A DNA stretch of 64,000 bases from Chryseobacterium ginsenosidimutans. Its GTDB lineage: Bacteria; Bacteroidota; Bacteroidia; Flavobacteriales; Weeksellaceae. Under the pieces are notes generated by a model. The model ran no database searches and was not told where the DNA came from. It saw only the letters and a program-made list of their open reading frames with translations. Position 1 is the first letter of the stretch. The number at the start of each line of letters is the position of its first letter. Positions 17,983 to 27,441 of the stretch are shown here, piece after piece. The DNA lies in contig NZ_JAUSXC010000001.1 of NCBI RefSeq assembly GCF_030823405.1, forward strand, positions 1,037,001-1,101,000. Reading direction: 5' to 3'. The position numbers were made by a program, and so were the translations under genes.

Positions 17983-19426
17983 TATGTACAAAGGATATAG
18001 CTTAAGAAACCGGGTGTTTTTCGGATTTTTACTGGTATGTCTTTTAAGTGTGGTTGCTTCTTCGCTGGTTCCTTATTTTGTTTTGAAGCAAAATTCTGTG
18101 CAGCAGAGTGAGATTGATATGCAGGATAAAACCGGGGCTGTCATACGATATTTGGATTATGCAGTAAGCAGGACGCGTGTTCAAACAGGGGATCTGAAGC
18201 AGGTTTTGGAGAATAAAATTTTCGAAATTGCAGATATTAACAGGCATGATGTTGTTCTTTATGATCTTAAAGGAAATTACCTGATATCTAATAAAGAAGA
18301 GAGTCTCGTTGAGCAGAAAAAAGTTCCTATTAATATTGTTAATAAAATTCTCGCTACCAACGCAAGAGTAGATATTAAAGGCTATGATGCCTCTAAAGAT
18401 GCCGTTCTCACTTCTTCTTTCCTGTTGTTAAAAAATAATGATTTAGAGCCGGTGGCGATTGTGTATATTCCGCTTTACCACAATGAATCTGCCTATTTCG
18501 ACGTTCTTAATATTTATGTAAAGTATATTGTTTTAGTGGATATTTTCTTGATTCTGTTCAGTATTTGGATCAGTTGGATTATGTCTAACAGTCTGGCGAA
18601 AAATATTACTAAATTTTCTGATATGATCACTCGAATCACCTTATTTGAAAACGAGATGCGCCCGATCAGATATTATAAAAATGATGAACTAAATGCTTTG
18701 GCTAGAGCTTACAACAGGATGATTCTTCAAATTCAGGATCAGAAGGAAAGGCTTCGTTTTAAAGCGTCGGAAGAAGCGTGGCGGGAAATGGCAAAACAGG
18801 TTGCTCATGAAGTTAAAAATCCTTTAACGCCAATGAAACTGACCATTCAGAACTTTGAAAGAAAATTTGATCCCGAAGATCCAAATATCCGTGAAAGAGT
18901 AAAACAAATGAGTAAAACAATGGTTGATCAGATTGATTTAATTGCGACTGTTGCATCTGCTTTCTCAGAATTTGCAAAACTTCCTGAAAAAAACAATGAA
19001 GTCATTAATCTGAATACTGAGGTTGAAGATATTCTTCGCGTTTTCAATGATGATAGTATCTTCATGCACTCCAACAAGAGTAATATTATGATCAATATGG
19101 ATAGGATCTATCTGTCCAGAATTATCACAAACCTAGTTACTAACGCGAGACAGGCAGAAAGTGATGAAAGAAAACTGATTATTAATGTTGATGTTGAGCA
19201 GCACCAGAGAAGAGTAATGATTTCCGTTCAGGATAATGGAATCGGAATTGAAGAAAATATATACGAAAGAATTTTTGAGCCTAATTTTACTTCCAAAAAC
19301 AGCGGGATGGGACTTGGATTGTCTATGGTGAGAAAAATGGTAGAAGATTATAAAGGCGAAATTACCGTGAAATCTGAAGTCGGAAAAGGATCTACTTTTA
19401 CGATTACTTTACCGACAAATTTATAG
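17972..19426 (+). CDS. NtrY-like sensor histidine kinase
   Basis: 484 residues. Two membrane segments, near residues 15-33 and 185-205, flank a periplasmic sensor region of about 150 residues. A HAMP-like linker follows, then the dimerisation helix with the phospho-accepting histidine in AHEVKNPLTPMKL (about residue 281), the N box NLVTNARQAES, the G1 box VQDNGIGIEE and the G2 box GMGLGLSMV. The H box with 'EVKNPLTP' is that of the NtrY group. No response regulator gene is adjacent. It overlaps ribE by 11 bases; the start could also be ATG 17984. The signal is unknown. Confidence 0.85.
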   Translation: MSINMYKGYSLRNRVFFGFLLVCLLSVVASSLVPYFVLKQNSVQQSEIDMQDKTGAVIRYLDYAVSRTRVQTGDLKQVLENKIFEIADINRHDVVLYDLKGNYLISNKEESLVEQKKVPINIVNKILATNARVDIKGYDASKDAVLTSSFLLLKNNDLEPVAIVYIPLYHNESAYFDVLNIYVKYIVLVDIFLILFSIWISWIMSNSLAKNITKFSDMITRITLFENEMRPIRYYKNDELNALARAYNRMILQIQDQKERLRFKASEEAWREMAKQVAHEVKNPLTPMKLTIQNFERKFDPEDPNIRERVKQMSKTMVDQIDLIATVASAFSEFAKLPEKNNEVINLNTEVEDILRVFNDDSIFMHSNKSNIMINMDRIYLSRIITNLVTNARQAESDERKLIINVDVEQHQRRVMISVQDNGIGIEENIYERIFEPNFTSKNSGMGLGLSMVRKMVEDYKGEITVKSEVGKGSTFTITLPTNL

Positions 19427-20124
19427 TGAAGCCATTTAAATTTAAACAATTTGAAATTCAGCAGTCTGAAAACGTTTTTCGTGTCGGAACAGACGGTGTT
19501 TTGCTCGGTGCTTTAGCGAATGTAAGTAATGCCTCTAAAGTTCTGGAAATAGGCACAGGAACAGGCTTGATCTCACTAATGTTAGCTCAAAGAAATTCAA
19601 ACGCAGAATTTTTAGGAATTGATATTAATGATGAAACAGTAGATCTTACTCAATTGAATTTTGAAAGCTCTCCTTTTAAATCAAGGTTGAAAAATATTCT
19701 TCATGATTTTAAAACTTTTGAAACAGAAGAAAAATTTGATTTAGTAGTTTCAAATCCTCCATATTTTGAAATTTCACATTCCGATAAAGATAAAATTGCC
19801 AGGCAGACCGTAGAGTTGAATTTCAATCAATTAATTTCAAAATCCTCAAAAGTGCTTTCTAAAAATGGGATATTTTCTGTGATAATTCCAATTGAAGCGG
19901 GAAATGATTTCATTAAAATTTGTAAAGAGAACAAATTGTTTTTAACACGAAAAGTCAACATTAAAGGAATCGAAAACTCAAAAATAAAAAGATTAATTCT
20001 AGAATTTTCTTTAACTGAAAGAGTATTGGAAAAGTCAGAATTTATCATAGAAAAAAGTCCGAGACAATACTCGGACCAATATCTTGAACTCACAAAAGAG
20101 TTTCATATTTTTCGTGAAAAGTAA
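19426..20124 (+). CDS. tRNA1(Val) N6-adenine methyltransferase (TrmN6/YfiC type)
   Basis: 232 residues from a GTG start that overlaps the kinase stop by one base (TAGTG). The N-terminus KQFEIQQSENVFRVGTDGVLLGA is typical of this family; the S-adenosylmethionine site is LEIGTGTGLISL and the N6-methylating NPPY motif is in VVSNPPYFE near residue 111. The enzyme methylates A37 of tRNA-Val. Its stop codon abuts the ftsE stop at 20125 on the other strand. Confidence 0.85.
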   Translation: MKPFKFKQFEIQQSENVFRVGTDGVLLGALANVSNASKVLEIGTGTGLISLMLAQRNSNAEFLGIDINDETVDLTQLNFESSPFKSRLKNILHDFKTFETEEKFDLVVSNPPYFEISHSDKDKIARQTVELNFNQLISKSSKVLSKNGIFSVIIPIEAGNDFIKICKENKLFLTRKVNIKGIENSKIKRLILEFSLTERVLEKSEFIIEKSPRQYSDQYLELTKEFHIFREK

Positions 20125-20835
20125 TTATTCAAATAATTCAGCAGTGTCCAGTACAGAGACTTTTCCGTCCTCGCATCTTATCGCTTCTCCCGGGAAATTT
20201 TGAATCATGTGATAATCGTGTGTTGCCATTACTACTGCGGCTCCGTTTTCAAGGGCAACCTGCTTTAATAATGTCATAATCTCGTTGGAAGTTTCAGGAT
20301 CAAGGTTTCCTGTTGGCTCATCCGCTAAAATTAAATCCGGGTGGTTCAAAAGAGCTCTTGCAATAGCAATACGTTGTTGTTCGCCTCCTGAAAGCTCATG
20401 AGGCATTTTGTGCTTTTTGCTCTTCATATTTACACTTCCCAATACTTCATTGATGCGGTCTTCCATTTTTATTTTATCATTCCAGCCTGTTGCTTCAAGA
20501 ACGAATATTAAGTTTTTTTCAACCGTTCTGTCAGAAAGCAATTGGAAATCCTGAAAGACAATTCCTAATTTTCTTCTCAGATTCGGAACATCTGAAGCTC
20601 TCATTTTTTCCAGATCAAAACCTACAACTGCTCCATGTCCTGCTGCTAAAGGGATATGTCCGTACAAAGTCTTTAAAAGTGAACTTTTTCCTGAACCTGT
20701 TTTTCCGATAAGATAGCAGAATCTTCCTTTTTTGATATTAAGGTTAACATCAGAAAGAACCGTGAAATTTTTTTGCGCAATCTTAGCGTGCTGCAAACTT
20801 ATGATATTATCTCCGGAGATATTTGTATGTGGCAT
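20125..20835 (-). CDS. ftsE: Cell-division ABC transporter ATP-binding protein FtsE
   Basis: 236 residues, one ABC ATPase domain. Walker [10 protein letters not shown] near residue 44, the Q-loop in [12 protein letters not shown], signature LSGGEQQR and Walker [13 protein letters not shown]. FtsE-type proteins pair with the membrane protein FtsX and regulate peptidoglycan hydrolysis at the septum. No ftsX gene is adjacent, which is common in this phylum. The LolD family is the main alternative, but the length and the '[10 protein letters not shown]' segment favour FtsE. Confidence 0.8.
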   Translation of the reverse strand: MPHTNISGDNIISLQHAKIAQKNFTVLSDVNLNIKKGRFCYLIGKTGSGKSSLLKTLYGHIPLAAGHGAVVGFDLEKMRASDVPNLRRKLGIVFQDFQLLSDRTVEKNLIFVLEATGWNDKIKMEDRINEVLGSVNMKSKKHKMPHELSGGEQQRIAIARALLNHPDLILADEPTGNLDPETSNEIMTLLKQVALENGAAVVMATHDYHMIQNFPGEAIRCEDGKVSVLDTAELFE

Positions 20836-20937
20836 AATTCAATTTTAAAGTGCTATTTCTAAAAATATTTTCAACTTTTAAAAATAGTAAAAAGAACGGT
20901 AAGGAAGATAAATTTTAATAAATTTTAACAACAAAAA

Positions 20938-20964
20938 ATGCTTGAAAAACTTCTTCTCAAGCAT
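20938..20964 (-). terminator. Terminator after rpmH
   Basis: Perfect eight-base arms ATGCTTGA / TCAAGCAT (20938-20945 with 20957-20964), followed on the - strand by six T residues. It lies 24 bases past the rpmH stop. Confidence 0.8.
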
Positions 20965-20988
20965 GATTTGTATATGATAATAAAAAGA

Positions 20989-21147
20989 TTATCTCTTAGC
21001 GCGCGCAGCACTTACAGTTAAACTCTTTCTGCCTTTAGCTCTTCTCGCAGCCAAAACTCTTCTTCCATTTGGCGTAGACATTCTTTCTCTGAAACCGTGT
21101 TTGTTTCTTCTTTTTCTTTCTGATGGCTGGAATGTTCTTTTACTCAT
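20989..21147 (-). CDS. rpmH: 50S ribosomal protein L34
   Basis: A 52-residue gene. It encodes [20 protein letters not shown], continuing through [20 protein letters not shown], the almost invariant L34 sequence, and ends SAARAKR. Start ATG 21147; stop TAA 20989-20991. It has its own strong promoter and terminator. dnaA and rnpA, often near rpmH in other phyla, are not next to it here. Confidence 0.97.
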   Translation of the reverse strand: MSKRTFQPSERKRRNKHGFRERMSTPNGRRVLAARRAKGRKSLTVSAARAKR

Positions 21148-21192
21148 TACTATATGTTTAAATCGTAATTATCTATTATATTTTTCAGGTTG

Positions 21193-21223
21193 CAAAGATA
21201 TAGATTTTTTTATAAGATGCAAA
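21193..21223 (-). promoter_or_regulatory. Strong Bacteroidota-type promoter for rpmH
   Basis: On the - strand TTTG (21223-21220), exactly 19 bases, TATCTTTG (21200-21193) followed by C. This is the closest fit to the TTTG-N19-TAnnTTTG consensus in the window, as expected for a ribosomal protein gene. Confidence 0.8.
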
Positions 21224-21380
21224 TATTACAAATCTTTTTTTTAAATTTTTTGCTTGATTTTTAATAACCTATTTAGAAAGCCGTTTGCTAAGCGAATTTT
21301 CTTTTGTTCTCAAAATAATATTAATGATTTATTTAAAAGCTCTATCTTTGGAGACCCAAAATTAAGAAAAAATAAACATA

Positions 21381-22391
21381 ATGATGTTTACACAAGCAGA
21401 ACTTTCAGAAATAAAGACTTTACTTACTACGGAAAACAAAATTGTAATACTTACACACTATAATCCGGATGGTGATGCTATTGGTTCGAGTCTTGGGTTG
21501 AAGCATTATTTAAAGGCAAAAGGGATTTTTGCTGAGGTAGTTGTGCCGAACGATTTTCCGAAGTTTTTGAAATGGATGCCTGAAGCAAAAAAAGCTTTAG
21601 TTGCCGAATACAAAAGAAAAGTTGCCTTTGATCTTATTAATGAGGCTGATGTTATTTTCTGTCTTGATTTTAATTCTCCTTCAAGAATCGGTTTGTTGGG
21701 AGATTGGCTGACAAAAGCCATGGGAAAGAAAATCCTTATCGATCATCATCAACAGCCGGAACCGTTTGATTATGTTTATTCTGATACGGTAATTCCTGCA
21801 ACCTGCCAGATGATTTATCATTTCATTGAAGCAATGGGCGACGAAAACCTTGTAAATAAAGATATTGCAGAATGTCTTTATACAGGAATCATGACTGATA
21901 CAGGAGGATTTCGTTTCCGTTCTACAAGTGCGACAACGCATAGAATTATTGCTAATTTAATTGAGAACGGTGCAGATCCTGCAATGATCACTTCCAATAC
22001 CTGGGATACGAATACCGTTTCCCGCCTTCATTTATTGGCCCTGATTTTAGGTAGAATCGAGGTTGTAAAAGATGGTAAAGTTGCTGTTTTGTATCTTACC
22101 AGAGAGGAGCTTAAAGAATATGGTTTCCAAAAAGGAGATACAGAAGGTTTTGTAAACTATGGTTTAAGTATTCTTGGTGTGAAAATGGCGGCGTTTTTCA
22201 TGGAAGATTTATATGAAGATTTTATCAAAATTTCTTTCAGAAGTAAAGATGATATGGATGTAAACCAATTTTCCAGAAAATATTTCAGTGGAGGAGGTCA
22301 TATCAATGCGGCCGGTGGAAAATCTAATGAATCTTTACACGAAACAATTGAGACTTTTAAAGGTAAAATAGAAGGGGAGGAGAGTTTATAA
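21381..22391 (+). CDS. DHH-family phosphoesterase (NrnA-like, oligoribonuclease/pAp phosphatase)
   Basis: 336 residues. The N-terminal DHH domain shows HYNPDGDAIGSS (metal-binding Asp residues), a further Asp in VIFCLDFNSP and LIDHHQQP, the DHH motif in its IDHH form. The C-terminal DHHA1 domain ends FSGGGHINAAGG. Such proteins degrade nanoRNA and 3'-phosphoadenosine 5'-phosphate. A TATCTTTG -7 box is at 21343-21350. It is divergent from rpmH and probably transcribed alone. Confidence 0.88.
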   Translation: MMFTQAELSEIKTLLTTENKIVILTHYNPDGDAIGSSLGLKHYLKAKGIFAEVVVPNDFPKFLKWMPEAKKALVAEYKRKVAFDLINEADVIFCLDFNSPSRIGLLGDWLTKAMGKKILIDHHQQPEPFDYVYSDTVIPATCQMIYHFIEAMGDENLVNKDIAECLYTGIMTDTGGFRFRSTSATTHRIIANLIENGADPAMITSNTWDTNTVSRLHLLALILGRIEVVKDGKVAVLYLTREELKEYGFQKGDTEGFVNYGLSILGVKMAAFFMEDLYEDFIKISFRSKDDMDVNQFSRKYFSGGGHINAAGGKSNESLHETIETFKGKIEGEESL

Positions 22392-22467
22392 ATTGCTAAA
22401 TGGTTTGATTTGTGAAGCTGTTTTAAATCTTTACGTTGAATTTGGTCCATATTCTAAACATTATAAC

Positions 22468-23265
22468 TCAAGAAAACCTAGAATATCCCTTTTCTTCTAA
22501 TTCTTTACAGGTATATTCATACACTTCCTGAAACATAATATCCAAAAATTTTTTATTGAATAAACTGAATTTCGTCATTTTCGGGGGGTCTAAAAATATA
22601 TCACAGGATTTTGCTTTAGAGTAAACCGATTTTGCAATGGCTAGGTGTAAGATTCTGTCAAATTCTTTCATTAAACTCATTTTATCGAGACTGTCATAAC
22701 TGATGGAATTGACGTGGGAAGCAATTAAAAAATCACATTTATCAACAATCGGCTCAATGGGTAAATTATCTAAAACGCCGCCATCGACATATACTTTTTC
22801 GCCCATTTTTACAGGTGGAAGAATAAAAGGAACACTCGAAGAAGCCAATAATGGTGCAAAAAGTTCTCCTTCTGAAAAGAAATCAACAATTCCATGAGTC
22901 ATTTCCGTGGCTGCAACATATACAGGAATTTTTAATATTTTAAAATCATCTTCAGGAAAGTAATCGGTAAGCAACTTTAAAATAAACTTTGAACTAAAAA
23001 TCCCGTTTTTGGAAAGTTTTAAATATGATCTTGAAAAAAAAGTAGTCTGTTTTACAATTTCCATCATCTCGTCCGGAGATTTCCCGAAAGAATAAAATGC
23101 TCCCACAATAGATCCTGCACTGGTTCCCGAAATAATATCAGGCTTTAGGTTGTATTCTTCTAAAGCCTTTAGGACAGCGATATGAGCGATTCCGCGCATT
23201 CCTCCGCCTGAAAGTGTCAAGCCGATAATCGGTTTCTTTTTTTTGAAAGAGAAAAAATCCATCAT
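22468..23265 (-). CDS. Patatin-like phospholipase (RssA-like)
   Basis: 265 residues, one patatin domain. The oxyanion loop is LSGGGMRG near residue 19, the nucleophile is the Ser in GTSAGS near residue 45, and the catalytic Asp is in DGGVLDNLP near residue 155. No signal peptide; probably a cytoplasmic or membrane-associated lipid acyl hydrolase. It begins two bases after the alpha/beta hydrolase stop, so it is in the same operon. The substrate is unknown. Confidence 0.88.
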   Translation of the reverse strand: MMDFFSFKKKKPIIGLTLSGGGMRGIAHIAVLKALEEYNLKPDIISGTSAGSIVGAFYSFGKSPDEMMEIVKQTTFFSRSYLKLSKNGIFSSKFILKLLTDYFPEDDFKILKIPVYVAATEMTHGIVDFFSEGELFAPLLASSSVPFILPPVKMGEKVYVDGGVLDNLPIEPIVDKCDFLIASHVNSISYDSLDKMSLMKEFDRILHLAIAKSVYSKAKSCDIFLDPPKMTKFSLFNKKFLDIMFQEVYEYTCKELEEKGYSRFS

Positions 23266-23266
23266 A

Positions 23267-24049
23267 TCATAAAACTAAGTTTTTAGGTAAATGATGGCGT
23301 AGTTCTGTATTGATGATTTCTGCACAGATGCTTGGTTTTTCCCAATGCCCGTTGTGCCCGCAATCTAAAACATACGATTTGATATTGGTTCTGTCCGGAA
23401 GATCGTTAATCATGAGTTCGGTTTTTACAGCGTTGTCATGCTTTCCGGCAATCACTAAAATTTTTATTTCAAGATTTTCAAGAACTTGTTTTTTATTGGT
23501 TCTTTCAACCATACCTTTTACAGAGGCCAAAGCGCCAAGGTTATTTGTAGAAAGAGCAATTTCCAGGGCTGTTTCTATTTTTCCTTCTAAAACATCTCTT
23601 TCATTTGGGTTAAAAAGATTCGGAATTCCCGCCCTTGCGTAATGTGAGAAAGCATCTTTTATAATTCTGTAGCTTTTTATGCGCTGCTCTTTTTTTTCGG
23701 CGTCATCGGCAAAATAAGTGGAGAAAAATAATGTCAAACTTTTTAGATATTCAGGATACTTTTCGGCAAAACCTAAAGAAATATAGCCTCCCATTGAATG
23801 TCCCAACAAGTGAACTTTTTCTAAATGTAAATGATCTAAAACTTTTTTTACCTCTTCCGCTACCAACTCCATTGTCTGAACTTCCGCGATAATGTCCGAC
23901 TGTCCGTGTCCGGGAAGGTCTATTTTTAACAATGAAAAATTTTCAGAAAGATGAGGTTCCATGTCGCTCCAAATGGAAATATTTTCCATAAAGCCGTGTA
24001 GCAGAACCAAAGTTTCTTTTCCGTTTCCTTTTCTCTCGAAGTTTAGCAT
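23267..24049 (-). CDS. Alpha/beta hydrolase
   Basis: 260 residues. It shows the oxyanion strand LVLLHGFMEN, the nucleophile elbow GHSMGG (Ser near residue 93) and the late His in LDCGHNGHWEKP. The family cleaves esters or related bonds; the substrate is not visible. It lies between the lipoprotein gene (11-base gap) and the patatin gene, so a lipid-related role is plausible but inferred. Confidence 0.85.
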   Translation of the reverse strand: MLNFERKGNGKETLVLLHGFMENISIWSDMEPHLSENFSLLKIDLPGHGQSDIIAEVQTMELVAEEVKKVLDHLHLEKVHLLGHSMGGYISLGFAEKYPEYLKSLTLFFSTYFADDAEKKEQRIKSYRIIKDAFSHYARAGIPNLFNPNERDVLEGKIETALEIALSTNNLGALASVKGMVERTNKKQVLENLEIKILVIAGKHDNAVKTELMINDLPDRTNIKSYVLDCGHNGHWEKPSICAEIINTELRHHLPKNLVL

Positions 24050-24060
24050 GATTTCAAAAA

Positions 24061-24570
24061 TTAAAAATGGATATCAATATAGTCAACAAATCCCGAACCA
24101 TTTACCATATCCTGAAGTCTGTACGTTTTTCCGCCGTCTTTAGACATGAAAGTTTTTGTGCCTTTTCTTGTGTAGGATTTTCCATTATCGTTTTCCGAAA
24201 TATTTTGGGTGATTTCTCCCGTGAAGTTCATGTGTTTGTCGGAAACTACAGCCATAAAACCCTTAATTTTAACTGAATTTTTTCCTGATGTGATCTTTCC
24301 TGAAATATCATAGTGGTCACTTTCTCCATCAATTTTTTTGAACTCAACTGATCCCGAAGCTTTAATTAAATTATGAGTGAATTTGTGATTCCCATTGAAA
24401 TCCTTGAAATGATTTTTAGATCTGATGCTGTCATTCATTTTGGTTCTTGCAGTATTAATAGAGTCGACGAGTTTTGTGCTGTCCGTTTGGTTTGATGTAG
24501 AGGTTGCTTCTTTTTTAGAACAAGAAACAAGTAAAGCTGTGATGGCTAAAGTCGTTAAAAAATTTTTCAT
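24061..24570 (-). CDS. Putative lipoprotein of unknown function
   Basis: 169 residues. Lipobox ALLVSC places the lipidated cysteine at residue 17, followed by a Ser/Thr/Lys-rich linker. The mature domain (about residues 50-169) is beta-rich and holds repeated G-K-x-T-S and D-G-x segments. I do not recognise the family. It is the first gene of a three-gene operon with the hydrolase and patatin. A TACATTTG -7 element lies at 24590-24597. Confidence 0.55.
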   Translation of the reverse strand: MKNFLTTLAITALLVSCSKKEATSTSNQTDSTKLVDSINTARTKMNDSIRSKNHFKDFNGNHKFTHNLIKASGSVEFKKIDGESDHYDISGKITSGKNSVKIKGFMAVVSDKHMNFTGEITQNISENDNGKSYTRKGTKTFMSKDGGKTYRLQDMVNGSGFVDYIDIHF

Positions 24571-24604
24571 TAAATGGATAAAATATACTCAAATGTAAAT
24601 AAAA

Positions 24605-24629
24605 AAAGAGCATTTAAAAAATGCCCTTT
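24605..24629 (-). terminator. Terminator after the orphan exbD
   Basis: Arms AAAGAGCATT / AATGCCCTTT pair fully in the - strand RNA with one G-U wobble, followed by T residues. It lies five bases past the exbD stop. Confidence 0.7.
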
Positions 24630-24633
24630 GATG

Positions 24634-25155
24634 TTATTTGGTTAATTCTTCGTAAACTTTCTTTTCCCAAGGTTTTATGTCGGTAACTCCGTAGCGTTCT
24701 TTTTTAGAAATTGCTACATTGTCGAGAACATCTACGAAATTTTTATAGTTCGCGTCATCCGTAGGTTCTATAATAATTGTAAAATTTTCTTTGTTGGGAG
24801 CATTATTGTAAGCCTCAGAAATAGTTTTAGTGATATTGATGCCACTAAAATTAGTTTCTTTTAAATTATTTTTATTTAAATCTCCCGCAGCTTGTTGATG
24901 ATAAAATACTCTATTATCTTTTCCAAGAATAAAAGTAACTTGATTTCTTACATCAATTACTTTATCATTCTGTTTGTGTGTCGGATCTTTTGCGGGTAAT
25001 CCTAAATCCATTACATTAGGTTTTGTGAAATTAGTGGTAAACATAAAAAATGTGATTAATAAAAATCCTAAGTCTACCATAGGAGTCATGTCCACTCTGA
25101 TCAGCTTCTTTTTTTGTTTGCCTCCTGATTTTTCTTGTGCAATTACTTCAGCCAT
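24634..25155 (-). CDS. ExbD/TolR family biopolymer transport protein (orphan copy)
   Basis: 173 residues. It has a cytoplasmic basic N-terminus, one membrane helix with the proton-path Asp in RVDMTPMVDLGFLLITFF, and a periplasmic domain ending TDIKPWEKKVYEELTK. It closely resembles the ExbD at 41491-42066 across its length. No exbB or tonB lies beside it, so it may work with the ExbB and TonB of the main operon or with another ExbB. It is bracketed by terminators on both sides and is probably transcribed alone. Confidence 0.88.
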   Translation of the reverse strand: MAEVIAQEKSGGKQKKKLIRVDMTPMVDLGFLLITFFMFTTNFTKPNVMDLGLPAKDPTHKQNDKVIDVRNQVTFILGKDNRVFYHQQAAGDLNKNNLKETNFSGINITKTISEAYNNAPNKENFTIIIEPTDDANYKNFVDVLDNVAISKKERYGVTDIKPWEKKVYEELTK

Positions 25156-25322
25156 AATTAATAATTTTTAAAATGTTAAACGGTATTTGATAAAATATAA
25201 AAACTCACACGTTGTTTTGTGGAATCTATACAAATTTTATACCTGAATTTAAAAAATGATATTGATTTGTTGTTTTGTTTGAAAAGTTATCCTTAATTAT
25301 TGTTAAAGTCAATGCATTAAAA

Positions 25323-25350
25323 AGCCTTACCAAAATTAATTGATAAGGCT
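25323..25350 (-). terminator. Terminator after the DsbD-type gene
   Basis: Arms AGCCTTA / TAAGGCT (25323-25329 with 25344-25350), with T-rich sequence on the - strand side. It lies 22 bases past the stop codon. Confidence 0.65.
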
Positions 25351-25371
25351 AAGTATATTTTAATGTGAAAA

Positions 25372-27441
25372 TTATTTATTTTTTTTATAGAAATTCACTC
25401 CACATTCTAGGAATTTCTTAAAATCTTCTTTTGGCATATAACCGGAAACGGGAGAATTAATCACTTTTCCGTCCGGCGTTATCAAAACATAGTGCGGTTG
25501 AGAATTATTATTAAAATTCACTTGTTGGAATAAGCTCCATCTGTCACCGATCGTTTTTACTTTTTTCACTTGCCCGTCACCAAGATCAATTTTAGTTTTC
25601 TGATCTTCTGGAAGTTCTTCTTTGTCGTCAACATAAAGTGAAGCCAACACAATATCGTTCTGAAGAATCGGTAGAATATCCGGTTCGCTCCAAACGAATT
25701 CTTCCATTTTTCTACAGTTTTCGCAACCGTAACCTGTAAAGTCAATTAAGATCGGTTTGTCTTCTTTTTTAGCTAATTCAATGGCTTTAAAGAAATCGTG
25801 CTCAGGATGCATTCCCAGAATTCCGTCTTTTTCATCATGGAAGTAACTTACATTTAACGGAGGTAAAATTCCGCTTAATAATTGCAGTTTCGGGCGTTCT
25901 GCAGGAAATAATCCCTGAATCATATATATCACAAATCCAATTCCCAATACTCCCAATACTTTTCTTGTGATAGAAATTTTAGGTTTTTTATCATCATGTG
26001 GGAATCTTATTATTCCGAATAAATATAAAGCTAAACCAATTCCGATAATAATCCAGATGACAATGAAGAGTTCTCTTTTTAATAAGAAAGTTTTAGAAAC
26101 CAAATCTGCTTTTGACAAGAATTTCAATGCTAAAGCTAGTTCGATAAATCCTAAAACAACTTTTACAGTATTCATCCATCCACCAGATTTTGGCAGACTT
26201 TGTAATGCCTGCGGGAATAGAGCCAGCAATCCGAAAATAATTGCCCAAGCCAACCCGAAACCTGTTAACGCTAAAGTTAGAAGCGTCGGAATATGAGATG
26301 AACCAGATAGTGATCCTCCTAACAAACTTCCCAAAATAGGACCTGTACAAGAGAAAGATACGATAACCAATGTTAAAGCCATAAAGAAAATGCCAATAAT
26401 TCCGCCGGCTTCTTCTGCTTTTGAAGATTTGTTTGCGATAGAACTAGGTAACGAAATATCGTAATATCCAAAGAAACTTCCTGCAAAGAAAATAAAAATG
26501 ATAAAGAATACAATATTCAGCCAAATACTGGTAGAAATTTCATTAAAAACATTTCCTGCAATCCCATCAATTAAATGAAAAGGAACACTTAATAAAACAA
26601 AGATCATAAGGATGAAAAATCCGTAAATCAATGCATCTCTTTTGCCTTTTGCCTTATTTTTATTGCCTTTTGTAAAGAATGAAACCGTAAGAGGAATCAT
26701 CGGAAAAACGCACGGAGTCAACAATGCAATCAATCCACCGATAAATCCTAAGAATAAATAGGTCCAGTAATTTTCGCTGTCTTTAACAGCCGCTGTACCG
26801 CAATCTGTCAAAGGTTTTTGGAAATCAATAGATGGTATTTTTAATTGTTTAGGATCAAGTTCAGGCTTTTCTGTAACAGTAACTTTAGCATTTGCAGGAG
26901 CTACCACTGTAACTTCCGCAGTTTTTGCAGAATCTTTTACTGTTTCATCAGTTGTTTCGGCTGCAATTTCTTCTGTTGCTCCTTTTGGCGTAACTTTTTG
27001 ATTAAATTCCAACGTATTGGGAGCCAGGCAAACCCTATCGTCACAGGTTTGATACGTAATTTCAGCAACAACGTCTCCTGGTTTTGCTCCGTCCTTTAAC
27101 TTAAATTTTTGCTTAAATCCGGCTGAATTAGAGTAAAAAATAATCTTTCCACCAAAAGCTTCAGAAAATTCTTCATGTTTTTTACCTGTTTCCGTGAATT
27201 TACCAATCAGCTCGATATTTTTCCCCGAAACTTTATATTCAGTCGGAATTCCTGTATCTTCCGGAATATCTTTGGAATAGATGTGCCAACCGCTTTCCAT
27301 TGTGGCATTCAACACAGCTTCGTATTGATTGTTGCCTAATTCGTTGATTGTAAATTTAAATTTTACAGGATTTTTGATTTGTGCATTAATTCCTGTTGCT
27401 AAAAACAGCAGAATTAATAAAAACCAGTTTCTAAATTTCAT
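25372..27441 (-). CDS. Protein-disulfide reductase, DsbD type
   Basis: 690 residues from ATG 27441, where a signal peptide begins (MKFRNWFLLILLFLATGINAQ). A longer start at 27522 would extend into tilS. Domain order: an N-terminal periplasmic domain with the cysteines of CDDRVCLAP, a charged linker, eight or so membrane helices with conserved cysteines in LLTPCVFPM and VSFSCTGP, then a C-terminal thioredoxin domain with GYGCENCRK. The protein passes electrons from cytoplasmic thioredoxin to periplasmic targets. It overlaps the tilS stop by 11 bases, so translation is likely coupled. Confidence 0.92.
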   Translation of the reverse strand: MKFRNWFLLILLFLATGINAQIKNPVKFKFTINELGNNQYEAVLNATMESGWHIYSKDIPEDTGIPTEYKVSGKNIELIGKFTETGKKHEEFSEAFGGKIIFYSNSAGFKQKFKLKDGAKPGDVVAEITYQTCDDRVCLAPNTLEFNQKVTPKGATEEIAAETTDETVKDSAKTAEVTVVAPANAKVTVTEKPELDPKQLKIPSIDFQKPLTDCGTAAVKDSENYWTYLFLGFIGGLIALLTPCVFPMIPLTVSFFTKGNKNKAKGKRDALIYGFFILMIFVLLSVPFHLIDGIAGNVFNEISTSIWLNIVFFIIFIFFAGSFFGYYDISLPSSIANKSSKAEEAGGIIGIFFMALTLVIVSFSCTGPILGSLLGGSLSGSSHIPTLLTLALTGFGLAWAIIFGLLALFPQALQSLPKSGGWMNTVKVVLGFIELALALKFLSKADLVSKTFLLKRELFIVIWIIIGIGLALYLFGIIRFPHDDKKPKISITRKVLGVLGIGFVIYMIQGLFPAERPKLQLLSGILPPLNVSYFHDEKDGILGMHPEHDFFKAIELAKKEDKPILIDFTGYGCENCRKMEEFVWSEPDILPILQNDIVLASLYVDDKEELPEDQKTKIDLGDGQVKKVKTIGDRWSLFQQVNFNNNSQPHYVLITPDGKVINSPVSGYMPKEDFKKFLECGVNFYKKNK

